A stretch of DNA of 25,005 bases from Chlamydiota bacterium (GTDB taxonomy: Bacteria; Chlamydiota; Chlamydiia; Chlamydiales; Rhabdochlamydiaceae). Within the stretch, counting starts at the first letter, position 1; each line of letters starts with the position of its first letter. The translations under genes were made by a program, and so were the position numbers. The stretch is taken from the NCBI GenBank assembly GCA_013041585.1, contig JABEVM010000015.1:1-25005 (forward strand). The letters run 5' to 3'. Positions 15,991-24,904 of this stretch are shown here, piece by piece. The notes below the pieces were generated by a model. The model was not told the DNA's origin, searched no databases, and was given only the letters and a program-made list of their open reading frames with translations.

Positions 15991-17802
15991 ATGTTTTCAC
16001 CAAAAAAAATTCGTAATATTGCCATCATCGCTCACATCGACCATGGTAAAACCACCTTATTAGACAGTCTTTTAAAACAATCAAACATCTTCCGAGACAA
16101 TGAAATAGTACAAGAGCGGATGATGGATAGCTACGATCAAGAAAAAGAGCGTGGTATTACAATTTTTGCAAAACACACAAGTATCTTTTTTGAAGATTAT
16201 AAGATCAACATCATCGACACCCCTGGACACTCCGACTTTTCTGGTGAAGTGGAGCGCGTACTTGGCATGGTCAACTGCGTACTTCTTCTTGTCGATGCCC
16301 AAGAAGGCCCTATGCCGCAAACAAGATTCGTTCTATCTCAAGCTCTCAAACTAGGTCTGCAACCGATTGTAATTCTCAACAAAATCGATCGCCCTCACGC
16401 CGACCCAGACAGAGCGTTAAACCTCACATTCGACCTCTTCGTAGAATTAGGAGCGAATGACGCTCAACTAGACTTCCCGATTTGCTACGCATCAGGACTT
16501 GGCGGATTTGCAGCTATGAGCGTAACAGATCCTAGAGTCAATATGAGACCTCTCTTTGAGCTCATCATCGAAAAAGTACCACCTCCTCCTGGAGATTTGG
16601 ATCTTCCGTTCCTTATGCAAGCTACGACGCTCACCTATGATGACTTCATTGGAAGACAGGCTTGTGGAAGAATTTTGGAAGGACAGGTCAAGAAAGGACA
16701 GACGATTGTAAAAGTCGATAAAAATGGACACCCAACTGAGCATAAAGTTGTTCGTATCGAAGGTTATTTCGGTCTTAAAAAGGTAGAAATGCCTGAAGCT
16801 GGAGTCGGTGATATCGTGAATATCGCAGGGGTTCCTGAGATCATGATTGGGGATACACTCTGTGTTCCAGAAAAAATTGTGCAACTCCCCCCTATTACTC
16901 TTGCTGAACCGACACTTTCGATCGAGCTGATGGTTAACAATAGTCCATTTGTAGGCAAAGATGGAAAGCATGTTACTATGAATAAAATCAGAGAACGTCT
17001 CAATCATGAAAGACGTGCGAACATCTCTTTAAAAATCGAGGAAATCCCTGATAAAGATGATGCAATCCGAGTTTGCGGACGAGGAGAGCTCCATCTTTCG
17101 GTTCTTCTTGAAGCAATGCGCCGCGAGAATTTCGAATTTGCGATCTCTAAACCTAAAGTTATTTTGAAAAAAGTTGATGGACAAGATTATGAGCCTATTG
17201 AAGTGGCCCACATCGAAGTTCCACAAGAATTTTCTGGAGCTGTCATCGAAGAGCTTTCAAGACGTAAAGGCGAAATGCGCTCTTTAGAAACCAACGAACA
17301 CGGAATCTCTAGCATCCAGTTCCTGATTCCAACTCGTGGGCTCATGGGATATCGTAACGAATACATGACTGTGACTAGAGGTCTTGGAATTCTAACTTCT
17401 CTCTTTGATTCCTACGCTCCTTGGAAAGGTGCAATCCCAGGTAGAAAGAAAGGTGCGCTTATCTCCATCAACATGGGAAAAGCCACACCTTATTCTATCT
17501 TCGGAATTCAAGAAAGAGGAACCCTCTTTATTGATGGTGGAGATGAAGTATATGAAGGGATGATAGTTGGTGAACACACTCGTGACAATGACCTGATTGT
17601 CAATGTTACAAAAGGAAAACAGTTAACCAACGTTAGAGCTTCAGGAAGCGATGAAAACATCATACTAGTTCCTCCAAGAAGATTTACTCTTGAACAAGCG
17701 ATCGACTTCATTCAAGACGATGAGCTTGTTGAGATCACTCCAAGAAATATCCGTCTTCGTAAGAGATATCTGACAGAAGCTGATAGAAAAAAACATAAAT
17801 AA
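15991..17802 (+). CDS. typA: Ribosome-associated GTPase TypA/BipA
   Basis: This is a translational GTPase of the EF-G family that acts on 50S assembly and in stress or low-temperature growth. The 603-residue protein is near the usual length (about 605-615). The GTPase motifs are clear: AHIDHGKTTLLD (14-25, G1), RGITI (G2), DTPGHSDFSGEV (G3) and LNKIDRP (G4). The EF-G-like domains follow, with GRGELHLSVLLEAMRRE and GLMGYRNEYMTVTRG. TypA's own C-terminal domain includes FIDGGDEVYEGMIVGEHTRDNDL. This last domain separates it from LepA and EF-G. The start is the ATG at 15991; the upstream sequence is all A/T with no Shine-Dalgarno match. Transcription probably ends at the hairpin that follows the stop. 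Confidence 0.96.
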   Translation: MFSPKKIRNIAIIAHIDHGKTTLLDSLLKQSNIFRDNEIVQERMMDSYDQEKERGITIFAKHTSIFFEDYKINIIDTPGHSDFSGEVERVLGMVNCVLLLVDAQEGPMPQTRFVLSQALKLGLQPIVILNKIDRPHADPDRALNLTFDLFVELGANDAQLDFPICYASGLGGFAAMSVTDPRVNMRPLFELIIEKVPPPPGDLDLPFLMQATTLTYDDFIGRQACGRILEGQVKKGQTIVKVDKNGHPTEHKVVRIEGYFGLKKVEMPEAGVGDIVNIAGVPEIMIGDTLCVPEKIVQLPPITLAEPTLSIELMVNNSPFVGKDGKHVTMNKIRERLNHERRANISLKIEEIPDKDDAIRVCGRGELHLSVLLEAMRRENFEFAISKPKVILKKVDGQDYEPIEVAHIEVPQEFSGAVIEELSRRKGEMRSLETNEHGISSIQFLIPTRGLMGYRNEYMTVTRGLGILTSLFDSYAPWKGAIPGRKKGALISINMGKATPYSIFGIQERGTLFIDGGDEVYEGMIVGEHTRDNDLIVNVTKGKQLTNVRASGSDENIILVPPRRFTLEQAIDFIQDDELVEITPRNIRLRKRYLTEADRKKHK

Positions 17803-17809
17803 GATAGTT

Positions 17810-17837
17810 ACAAGGCGATAGAAAACTATCGCCTTGT
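17810..17837 (+). terminator. Strong hairpin between converging genes
   Basis: ACAAGGCGATAG, loop AAAA, CTATCGCCTTGT forms a perfect 12-bp stem right after the typA stop, followed by CATTTT on the plus strand. The U-tract is short. The stem may also serve the converging minus-strand gene that ends at 17842, although the minus-strand flank is poor in T. Confidence 0.75.
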
Positions 17838-17841
17838 CATT

Positions 17842-19290
17842 TTAAGCTGTCTCTTGTGTGAGATTTTCTTGCGATCCAGCAATGGTCTCTAAAACTCCCC
17901 CCTCTTCTACTGCTTGTGCAAGCAAAGTCTCTAAAAGTGTTTGCAATTGAGCCAAAGTAGAATTTAAGCTCGTAATTTCTTGATTCCTTTGCTCCAATTC
18001 CGATCTTAATCTAACGAGTTCCTGATTTTGGCTTGAAATTCGAGTTTGCTGATTTTGGCTCCCTAAAAGAAGACTTTTATTACTTTGCTCGAGCTTGGAA
18101 AACTTTATTTTCAACCTACCTAACTCTTCCTGAGTTTCTGCAAGTCTAGCTGTAAGCCCTTCGTAAGCCTTTTTTGATACTGTAGGTTCTTTCTTTTCAG
18201 ATCCCTTTAGTTCAGCTATCTTGTCCTTCACTTGCTCAAGTAGACTCTCTAGTTGTTCTCTTCTCTTTAACAGACTTGAAAGAGTAACAGGAAGTTCTTG
18301 AGGACGAGTTATAACAGTTACTTCAGTTTGGGTAGAAGGCGCTACCAGAGTCATCCCAGAGGTTGATGACGCCTGAGCTAAAGATCTGCGCTCCTCTGAA
18401 ACAGCCTGGTAATTTTTGGCTAAGACTAAGTATGCAGCTTTCAAAGTTAACATATTTTGCATAACTGCCAGTTTTTCAAACTTAGACATGCATATTGTAT
18501 TGAGTGTTTGAGGTGTGAATGGTTTTATATACTGATCAAAAAACTTCAGATTTTCCACTAAAGAGGAATTCTGCTGTAAATAGACTTTGAAAAAGTTTGA
18601 TTCCTTATATCCTTCAATTTGCGCATACAGCCGCAAAAGTTTTGTCTTATATCCTTCCAAAATCTTTATTTTTTTGGATTGCACTGTTGCATCTTTTGTC
18701 ATGACAAATACATATGCATCTTGCAGAAAATTTTGAAGAGCGCTTTGAAACTCTATGGCATATTTTCGCAGATTAGTCTCACCCTCTGATATATTTACAG
18801 TCTGCACTTGCGGTGCAATAACTAGTTGTGAAAAATCCTGAGCTTCTATAAACCATTTGTAATACTTACGATCACTACTGACTTCGGGATGAGTAATGCT
18901 ATACAAAAGATACTGATCCTTATTCGCATTTATAATAAATTCTAAAAATGCTAAGTGGCTCTGACGAACTTTCAAATTCTCAACTAAAATTTGCTTCTGA
19001 TTAGGAAGCTTTGAAATCGTAAGCCCATGGAACATTTCCAAATACTCGTGTTTGCATCTTTGGAAGACCACACAGATTTTCCGAATCTTTTCATCCGGAT
19101 ACATCCAGTCCATGATCCAATGAAACACTCTCTTAAAAAAAGAAAGCTCATTTAGGTCATAGGCCTTTCCTGATTCTTCAAAGTAAATAGATTTATCTTG
19201 TTCCTCTGAATAGCTAGCATAACGATGCATAGCGGCATCTACGTTAGCAAAACAAGCAGAAGACAAATCTCTACCAAATAGAGGGCTCAT
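17842..19290 (-). CDS. Unknown protein with C-terminal coiled coil
   Basis: I do not recognise this 482-residue protein. Residues 1-300 are mostly alpha-helical with no membrane segment or signal peptide; an aromatic stretch FKRVFHWIMDWMYPDE lies at 52-67. A Ser/Thr-rich linker (303-335) leads into predicted coiled coil at about 336-365 and 372-458, with heptad-like Leu spacing such as LTARLAETQEELGRLKIKF. Gln and Ser are frequent (NQQTRISSQNQELVRL). The tail is acidic. The start ATG at 19290 has only a weak GAG upstream. It lies 54 bases after the Inc-like gene in the same direction, so the two may be co-transcribed. Lineage-specific coiled-coil proteins next to inclusion-membrane candidates are often secreted effectors in Chlamydiae, but nothing in the sequence proves this. 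Confidence 0.6.
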   Translation of the reverse strand: MSPLFGRDLSSACFANVDAAMHRYASYSEEQDKSIYFEESGKAYDLNELSFFKRVFHWIMDWMYPDEKIRKICVVFQRCKHEYLEMFHGLTISKLPNQKQILVENLKVRQSHLAFLEFIINANKDQYLLYSITHPEVSSDRKYYKWFIEAQDFSQLVIAPQVQTVNISEGETNLRKYAIEFQSALQNFLQDAYVFVMTKDATVQSKKIKILEGYKTKLLRLYAQIEGYKESNFFKVYLQQNSSLVENLKFFDQYIKPFTPQTLNTICMSKFEKLAVMQNMLTLKAAYLVLAKNYQAVSEERRSLAQASSTSGMTLVAPSTQTEVTVITRPQELPVTLSSLLKRREQLESLLEQVKDKIAELKGSEKKEPTVSKKAYEGLTARLAETQEELGRLKIKFSKLEQSNKSLLLGSQNQQTRISSQNQELVRLRSELEQRNQEITSLNSTLAQLQTLLETLLAQAVEEGGVLETIAGSQENLTQETA

Positions 19291-19344
19291 AAAAACTCAG
19301 GTTACGTAAATTAGTAAAAATGCTGAAAGCTAACGCTCACTTTA

Positions 19345-20190
19345 TTAAACAGGTAGCCATGGAACCATAGGTCTGAAGCATAGATTGAAAAGCGGCTCTG
19401 TAACCATTCTTCCAATCATTTGATCAGGGGATCCACTATATGGAAAAATCGCAATAAAGCAATAAAATGTTGCGCCGAGCGAGTTTATTAAACTTGCAAC
19501 AGATTTATCAAAGATTTCCTGCACTTGCTCATCCCTGTAGGCTGCCAATAAAGCTAATGTTGCTAAAGTAAAAAAAGCTCTTACAACTGTTTCAACAACA
19601 CCAACTACTGTAAGCGCCGCATATCCGAATACACAGAGGATCGTCTTACCAATCAAAGATACATCCCGACTGAGCGCAGGCGGAGGACCTCCCATTGGAC
19701 CCATCGCTCTCATTTGCACCGAACTCGCATTATAAGCCGTCATTTCGAACTGATTAAAATACGAAGATTGCCCTGCGTAATAAGGTTGCATTCCTTGCAT
19801 TTGTGGCGCTGCTAAAGGCGCACCCTCTCTTGCCAAGTCATGTATAGTAACAATTCTAGGTCCTGTAGATTCTCTTTGGCGAGCATTCGATGAGGTCACT
19901 ACAATTGTTGATGCTGATGAACTACGACCAAGAGCTGCAAGTCTATCATCAGCCGAACTTCTCCATGCGGCTCTATTTACCAAAGATCCTGCTTTTGAGC
20001 CTGGCTTTGAATCAGGAGGCGAAGGAGGCTGTCCATCTGAGCTTGGAGTCCCTGCGCCGAGCGGCTTCCCTTGCGTAGGCAAAGGCTGCTGAATCCCATA
20101 CTTCCAGTCGTACAGAGCTTGATACCCTGTTGTAACAAAAGAAGTCTGTACAATATATTTTAAAGTTGAATCCGTCATATTATTTACCAT
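19345..20190 (-). CDS. Pro/Ser-rich protein with bilobed hydrophobic domain (Inc-like candidate)
   Basis: The 281-residue protein is of unknown function. Residues 1-175 are low in hydrophobicity and rich in Pro, Ser, Gly and Gln (PPSPPDSKPGSKAG, MQGMQPYYAGQ), so probably disordered. Two adjacent hydrophobic segments follow (about 179-198 and 202-218), separated by a short polar turn (VETVVRAFF), and a third lies at about 232-250. Closely paired hydrophobic segments of this kind mark chlamydial inclusion-membrane (Inc) proteins, which are secreted by type III and exposed to the host cytosol. There is no Sec signal peptide. Start choice is uncertain: ATG 20190 or ATG 20178; neither has a strong ribosome site. 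It probably forms a unit with the coiled-coil gene that follows and is divergent from the menaquinone operon across very AT-rich DNA. Confidence 0.6.
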   Translation of the reverse strand: MVNNMTDSTLKYIVQTSFVTTGYQALYDWKYGIQQPLPTQGKPLGAGTPSSDGQPPSPPDSKPGSKAGSLVNRAAWRSSADDRLAALGRSSSASTIVVTSSNARQRESTGPRIVTIHDLAREGAPLAAPQMQGMQPYYAGQSSYFNQFEMTAYNASSVQMRAMGPMGGPPPALSRDVSLIGKTILCVFGYAALTVVGVVETVVRAFFTLATLALLAAYRDEQVQEIFDKSVASLINSLGATFYCFIAIFPYSGSPDQMIGRMVTEPLFNLCFRPMVPWLPV

Positions 20191-20321
20191 ATTATGTTAT
20201 TTTAATAATTTAATAAAATCACAATTATTATGATAAAAATTTAAATAAAAATCAATTATTAAATAATTTATTATTAACATTAAATGATACTTAAAATTAT
20301 TTTTATTATATAAATCTTTTC
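20191..20321. other. Very AT-rich divergent intergenic stretch
   Basis: This stretch is almost entirely A and T, with several AATTATTAAATAATT-like near-palindromes, between the Inc-like gene and the menaquinone operon. It probably contains the minus-strand promoter and UP-type AT tracts for the plus-strand promoter. No gene or RNA is apparent. Confidence 0.4.
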
Positions 20322-20350
20322 TTGTTTCTCCAAAGCAAAGGTGGTATACC
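20322..20350 (+). promoter_or_regulatory. Candidate promoter of the menaquinone operon
   Basis: TTGTTT (20322-20327) and TATACC (20345-20350) are spaced by 17 bases, giving a start point near 20357 and a short leader before the menG ATG at 20381. The pair matches the sigma-70 consensus at 3/6 and 4/6 positions and follows a strongly A/T-rich tract. Confidence 0.42.
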
Positions 20351-20380
20351 TCATAGTCTTTGTTTTACCAAGGTAGTTTT

Positions 20381-21148
20381 ATGCAATCTTCAGAAGGCGA
20401 GCTTTCAAGAAATGCAATTTCAGGAAATGAGATTTCTAGAAAAGAAGTCTGGAAGATGTTTGATAACATCTCCTCTACATATGATATGGTCAATCGCATC
20501 CTATCCTTTGGAATAGATAAGCTCTGGAGAAGGGTTTTAGCCTCTAAAATCCCTAAAAAAAAGTCTTTACACGTGCTGGACTGCGCAACAGGGACAGGTG
20601 ATCAAATCTTTTCTTTATTCCAAAAAAACCCCTCTCTTGGGACTGCAGTGGGTATTGACCTCTCCCATGAAATGCTTGAAATTGCCAAGAAAAAAGTAAA
20701 AAAGAGACCCTATGGTTCCCATATTACGTTTCAAGAGGCCAGTGCGCTTAGCATCCCTTACTCTGCAAATACCTTTGATGCAGCAACGATCTCCTTTGGG
20801 ATCCGCAATGTCGTCGATGTAAAAGGTGCATTACAAGAAATGCATCGAGTTTTGGTTCCACACGGCAAAGCTCTTATCTTAGAATTTTCTAAGCCGAAGA
20901 ATCGAATTTTACGATTTTTCCACTCTCTTTATTTAAAGAATGTACTCCCCTTTGTTGGTGGAATTTTCTCTAGAAACAAAGAAGCCTATACTTACCTCCA
21001 AAAAACAATCGATACCTTTCCCTGTGGAGAAGCGTTTTGTCAGATTATGAAAGAAGCTGGTTTTTTTGAGGTAAAAGCCTATCCTCTAACAGGGGGAATA
21101 GCCACTTTGTACGAAGGTGTGAAAAGTGAATATAGCACAGATCTCTGA
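20381..21148 (+). CDS. menG: Demethylmenaquinone methyltransferase (UbiE/MenG)
   Basis: It methylates demethylmenaquinone with S-adenosylmethionine, the last step of menaquinone synthesis. The 255-residue protein has the UbiE signature near the N-terminus (MFDNISSTYDMVNRILSFGIDKLWRR), SAM motif I VLDCATGTGD (65-74), GIDLSHEMLEIA, SFGIRNVVD and the C-terminal GGIATLYEG. The ATG at 20381 is preferred because AAGG lies 7 bases upstream; the in-frame TTG at 20360 falls at the predicted transcription start. In organisms with ubiquinone the same enzyme serves that pathway too; here the three following men genes indicate menaquinone. It overlaps menF by 23 bases. Confidence 0.92.
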   Translation: MQSSEGELSRNAISGNEISRKEVWKMFDNISSTYDMVNRILSFGIDKLWRRVLASKIPKKKSLHVLDCATGTGDQIFSLFQKNPSLGTAVGIDLSHEMLEIAKKKVKKRPYGSHITFQEASALSIPYSANTFDAATISFGIRNVVDVKGALQEMHRVLVPHGKALILEFSKPKNRILRFFHSLYLKNVLPFVGGIFSRNKEAYTYLQKTIDTFPCGEAFCQIMKEAGFFEVKAYPLTGGIATLYEGVKSEYSTDL

Positions 21149-22382
21149 AAAGATCAAACTGCAAGGAAGAGAGTATCTCTATCGCTGTGAAATCATTCAC
21201 ATAAGCGAAGCAATCGATGTCATTTCCTTTTTACAGGCGCAAGTCTCTTTTCCTAAAATGTACTTTCGTGAAAAAAAAAGTGACTTTGTTAGAGCAGCTC
21301 TGGGCAGCGCCTTGTCATTTCACGAAGTCCCTGAACTATCTGAAGATCTCCCCCCTACCCTACGTTTTTTTGGTGGGATGAGTTTTACAAAAAGTGTTTC
21401 AGAGGATAATCTCTGGAATGAATTCCCCCCCTGCTATTTTTTCCTGCCTCAAATCGAAGTTTTCCAAGATTTGGACCATTGCATTATTTATAGACATCAT
21501 ATTGATGCGGCGGACTCTATAGATATCGATTTAGCAATCTCCGCTTCTGTGACTTCAATACCAAAATTTGTGCAGAGGAAAAACTTCCCAGAGAAAGAAG
21601 ACTTTTGCAGAAGAGTGTTCTTGGCCCAAGAGACGATGAAAACCACTCCCCTCTCTAAAGTTGTGCTAGCAAGAAGATCTGATTTTCAATTCTGCGAAAA
21701 CCTCGAACCTTATAGCCTTTTGAAAAACCTACCTGTGGAAAATGTCACAAATTTTCTTCTTCAGTTTTCGAGAAGTAGCGCCTTTATTGGAGCTACTCCC
21801 GAGAAATTGTATAGCCGAGTAGAAAATGTATTCGAAACAGAAGCGCTCGCTGCAACAAGAAGCCGCGGCTCTTCTCTTGAAGAAGACATTTTTCTCCAAA
21901 ATGAGCTCTTCTCTCACGAAAAGGATTTAGACGAATTTCATAAAGTTGCTGATTTTTTGGGCAAGACTTGTAAAACTCTTTGCAAAAGCGCTACGGACAG
22001 TTCTTTGCAAATTTATAAAACCACCTATATGCAACACCTGTATAAAACTTTTTCAGGAGTGTTAAAGGATAAGATAACAGACCGAGATATTGTCACTTTA
22101 TTGCACCCAACACCAGCTTTAGGTGGTATGCCAAAAGAAGAAGCTCTCCCCTTTTTAGAAAAAAATGAAGATGTATCAAGAGGTTGGTACGGATCCCCGC
22201 TTGGATGGGTTTCTCCAAAAGAAGCTTTTTTCTCTGTAGCGATTCGAAGCGCTCTTGTATCACAAAATGGGCTTTCACTATATTCGGGTGTCGGAATTGT
22301 ACCTAAAACAAAAGCAGAAGATGAATGGGAAGAGCTAGAAACAAAAATTTCCCCCTTTACTAGGATTTTTTATGAAGATTGA
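21126..22382 (+). CDS. menF: Isochorismate synthase
   Basis: It converts chorismate to isochorismate, the committed step of classical menaquinone synthesis. The 418-residue protein is close in length to E. coli MenF. Chorismate-binding family motifs are all in the C-terminal half: SKVVLARRSDF (likely catalytic lysine), FIGATPEKLYSR, ETEALAATRSRG (likely catalytic Glu), LLHPTPALGGMPKEEA, RGWYGSPLGW and YSGVGIVPKTKAEDEWEE. It starts at GTG 21126, inside the end of menG, with AAGG 8 bases upstream. Its last 11 bases overlap menD. EntC or salicylate synthase are alternatives on motifs alone, but the neighbours decide for MenF. Confidence 0.9.
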   Translation: MNIAQISEKIKLQGREYLYRCEIIHISEAIDVISFLQAQVSFPKMYFREKKSDFVRAALGSALSFHEVPELSEDLPPTLRFFGGMSFTKSVSEDNLWNEFPPCYFFLPQIEVFQDLDHCIIYRHHIDAADSIDIDLAISASVTSIPKFVQRKNFPEKEDFCRRVFLAQETMKTTPLSKVVLARRSDFQFCENLEPYSLLKNLPVENVTNFLLQFSRSSAFIGATPEKLYSRVENVFETEALAATRSRGSSLEEDIFLQNELFSHEKDLDEFHKVADFLGKTCKTLCKSATDSSLQIYKTTYMQHLYKTFSGVLKDKITDRDIVTLLHPTPALGGMPKEEALPFLEKNEDVSRGWYGSPLGWVSPKEAFFSVAIRSALVSQNGLSLYSGVGIVPKTKAEDEWEELETKISPFTRIFYED

Positions 22383-24132
22383 ACATGTACAAAAACAAGA
22401 CTATTTTACTGAAACACTAGTAGAGGAGCTGATTCGCCAGGGAGTTGATCACTTCTGTATTGCTCCGGGCTCAAGGTCTGCAAGGCTTACCATTGCAATA
22501 GCCAGGTCTAAGCTCGCGCACAAAACCGTGCATTTTGACGAGCGCGGTCTTGGCTTCTATGCGCTTGGAGCTGCTAAAGCTTCAAAAAAGCCAGTAGCGA
22601 TCGTTGTAACCTCCGGAACTGCCGTTGGAAATCTTTTCCCGGCCGTCATGGAAGCTTCTTTAGATGGGATCCCCCTCATTATCCTCAGCTGTGATAGACC
22701 GATTGAGCTTTTCGATACGGGCGCAAACCAAACTGCTGACCAGGGTAAGATTTTTGGAAAATACGTACGCTGGGAACTCGATGTGGGCGCTTATGAAAAC
22801 CTTCCTAGCAACTTTATTGCAACAACCGTCGCGCAAGGTCTGTATAAAGCAAAGACACACAACCCAGGCCCTATACAAATCAACTGCAGGTTTAGGGAAC
22901 CCTTTTTTGATGCAGCAAACCCTCAAGAAGAACTGAGCAGGCCCATTTCTTTTTCTACAAAATATGAGAAAAGTGAGCCTATGCTCTCCACGCAAACTGC
23001 AAAAGAATATGCAGCTCTTTTTGAAAGCGCGAAAAAAGGTGTCATCCTACTTGGGTCTTTTCCTACACCGCAAAATCTAGAGCCTATCTTTTCTCTAGCT
23101 GAGACGCTAGGTTGGCCTATCATTAGCGATATTTCTTCGAATGCTAGATCCTATGGATGGCGCAGCAATCATATCCGCTACGCAAATTTTCTCTTAAATC
23201 AAGAGGACCTAAAAGCCGACTTTATCCTTCAGTTCGGAAATAGGTTTGTACAGTTTGGTAATAAGCACGTTGCAAAAGCAGTACTCCCTTGGGTCAAAAG
23301 TCAAACGAATGTACCTTATTGCATGGTCACAGACCATCCAAATAGGCAAGACCCAGAACACCTAGTAACTCACAGGATCCAGCAAAATCCGACTCTATTT
23401 GCAGAGCAAATCTTAAGTCTCTTATCAGAGACTGAAAGTAAAGACACTTCATGGCTAGAATCTTGGCAAACACATTCTGATCTCATTGCATCTACATTTA
23501 CGCGCTCTATAAATCAAGATAAGCTAACTGAGCCAGGGGTGTTTTTTGCGTTATCTAAGGTTCTCCCCTCTTCTTACGCGCTTTTTATTGCTAGCAGTAT
23601 GCCGATTCGTGATGCGAATTTTTTCTTCTACCCCAAGCACCCTTCCGCTTCCGTTTTTGTCAACCGAGGTCTGGCAGGGATTGATGGAAATATCGCAACA
23701 GCTGTAGGCATTGCGGAAGGGATCAAAAAACCGGTTCTTGCTGTTCTTGGAGATCTGACCTTTTTACATGATATTAACTCTCTTGCCCTTTTAAAAAATG
23801 CGCTCTATCCTGTGATTTGCTTAGTGATCAACAACCAAGGTGGGGCTATTTTTTCCTTTTCACCCGTTCAAGAAAAAAAGGATGTTTTTGAAGAGTATTT
23901 TGCAACTTCTCATGAGTTTAGCTTTTCACATGTAGCTCCTCTATTTGGCATACCCTATATGCACTTGCAAACAGAAGATTGGAAAGAGGCCTTAGAAAGA
24001 GCCCTCTTAGAGGGAAAATCCTGTATCATAGAGATCTCCACAAATAGAGAAGAAAACCTTCTTTTACATAAACAAATCACAGAAATGGCAGTAGCAGCCT
24101 ATGAAGCTACTACTGAACTTGTACAAACCTAA
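22372..24132 (+). CDS. menD: SEPHCHC synthase (thiamine diphosphate-dependent)
   Basis: It joins isochorismate and 2-oxoglutarate to form 2-succinyl-5-enolpyruvyl-6-hydroxy-3-cyclohexene-1-carboxylate. The 586-residue protein has the MenD N-terminal motifs FCIAPGSRSARLTIA (28-42) and HFDERGLGFYALG (54-66), where E57 is the glutamate that activates the cofactor. VVTSGTAVGNLFPA and SCDRPIEL follow, then SSMPIRDANFF, and finally the ThDP/Mg2+ motif GDLTFLHDINSL at residue 460, ending with VINNQGGAIFSF. It is about 30 residues longer than E. coli MenD. The ATG at 22372 overlaps the end of menF by 11 bases, which suggests coupling. Confidence 0.95.
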   Translation: MKIEHVQKQDYFTETLVEELIRQGVDHFCIAPGSRSARLTIAIARSKLAHKTVHFDERGLGFYALGAAKASKKPVAIVVTSGTAVGNLFPAVMEASLDGIPLIILSCDRPIELFDTGANQTADQGKIFGKYVRWELDVGAYENLPSNFIATTVAQGLYKAKTHNPGPIQINCRFREPFFDAANPQEELSRPISFSTKYEKSEPMLSTQTAKEYAALFESAKKGVILLGSFPTPQNLEPIFSLAETLGWPIISDISSNARSYGWRSNHIRYANFLLNQEDLKADFILQFGNRFVQFGNKHVAKAVLPWVKSQTNVPYCMVTDHPNRQDPEHLVTHRIQQNPTLFAEQILSLLSETESKDTSWLESWQTHSDLIASTFTRSINQDKLTEPGVFFALSKVLPSSYALFIASSMPIRDANFFFYPKHPSASVFVNRGLAGIDGNIATAVGIAEGIKKPVLAVLGDLTFLHDINSLALLKNALYPVICLVINNQGGAIFSFSPVQEKKDVFEEYFATSHEFSFSHVAPLFGIPYMHLQTEDWKEALERALLEGKSCIIEISTNREENLLLHKQITEMAVAAYEATTELVQT

Positions 24133-24139
24133 GGACCGT

Positions 24140-24904
24140 ATGCTATCTTTTGCCTCTTTTGGATCACCTGCAAATCCCCCTGTACTTTTTCTTCATGGAT
24201 TTTTAGGATGTAAAGAAGACTTTCTTCCCATCTCAAAATCACTACAAGATGAGTTTTACTGTATTTGTGTTGATCTTCCAGGCCATGGATCTCCCATGTC
24301 AGAAGACATCCTAAACCCCTTTCTCGAATTACAAAATGCACTCTATCTGGAAAAAACCATTTTAGTTGGCTATTCCATGGGAGGCAGGCTCGCCATGATG
24401 CTCAGAGAAGAATATTCGGAAAAATTTCCAGCAGCTATCATAATGTCAGCCCATGTTGGGCTTAAAGAGACAACCGAAAAAGAATCTAGAAAAAATTTTG
24501 AATCCACTTGGGAACATTCTCTAGAGAGAGACACTCTTGAAACCTTTCTAGACAAATGGTATAATCAACCTCTATTTGCATCTCTTAAAGAAAAAAGAGA
24601 AGTGTTTAAAGAGGTTTTACTACGAAGAAAAAAACATGATCCAGTAGCTCTTTTACAAATGTTTAGAAAGATGCATTTGAGCAAACAAACAAGATATTCC
24701 CTTTTCAAAGACACCTTGTTTCTGTTTGGGGATAAAGATCATAAATACCGAGATCTCTATAAGGAACTTCCACGCGATGCCCAAATAGAAAACATTCCAA
24801 ATAGTGGGCACTGCGTACATCTAGAAAATCCGAGTGCGTGTGCAGAGAAATTATTCAATTTTATGGTGAAAACACATAATTTCTCTTACGATACAAATGT
24901 CTAA
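24140..24904 (+). CDS. menH: SHCHC synthase, alpha/beta hydrolase
   Basis: It eliminates pyruvate from SEPHCHC, the step after MenD. The 254-residue protein shows an alpha/beta-hydrolase fold: oxyanion-hole HGFLG (19-23), the nucleophile elbow VGYSMGG with S79, the acid D200 in FLFGDKDH, and H224 in NSGHCVHLENP. I chose the ATG at 24140 because AAGGA (overlapping the menD stop TAA) lies 4 bases upstream. An in-frame ATG at 24101 would add 13 residues overlapping menD and lacks a ribosome site. On sequence alone it could be another hydrolase, but its place directly behind menD supports MenH. menC, menE, menB and menA are not in the window. Confidence 0.85.
   Translation: MLSFASFGSPANPPVLFLHGFLGCKEDFLPISKSLQDEFYCICVDLPGHGSPMSEDILNPFLELQNALYLEKTILVGYSMGGRLAMMLREEYSEKFPAAIIMSAHVGLKETTEKESRKNFESTWEHSLERDTLETFLDKWYNQPLFASLKEKREVFKEVLLRRKKHDPVALLQMFRKMHLSKQTRYSLFKDTLFLFGDKDHKYRDLYKELPRDAQIENIPNSGHCVHLENPSACAEKLFNFMVKTHNFSYDTNV

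Noticed and set aside
16492..17007. 171-codon minus-strand open frame inside typA
   Set aside because: It is a shadow of the highly conserved typA frame, with no motif or start context of its own.
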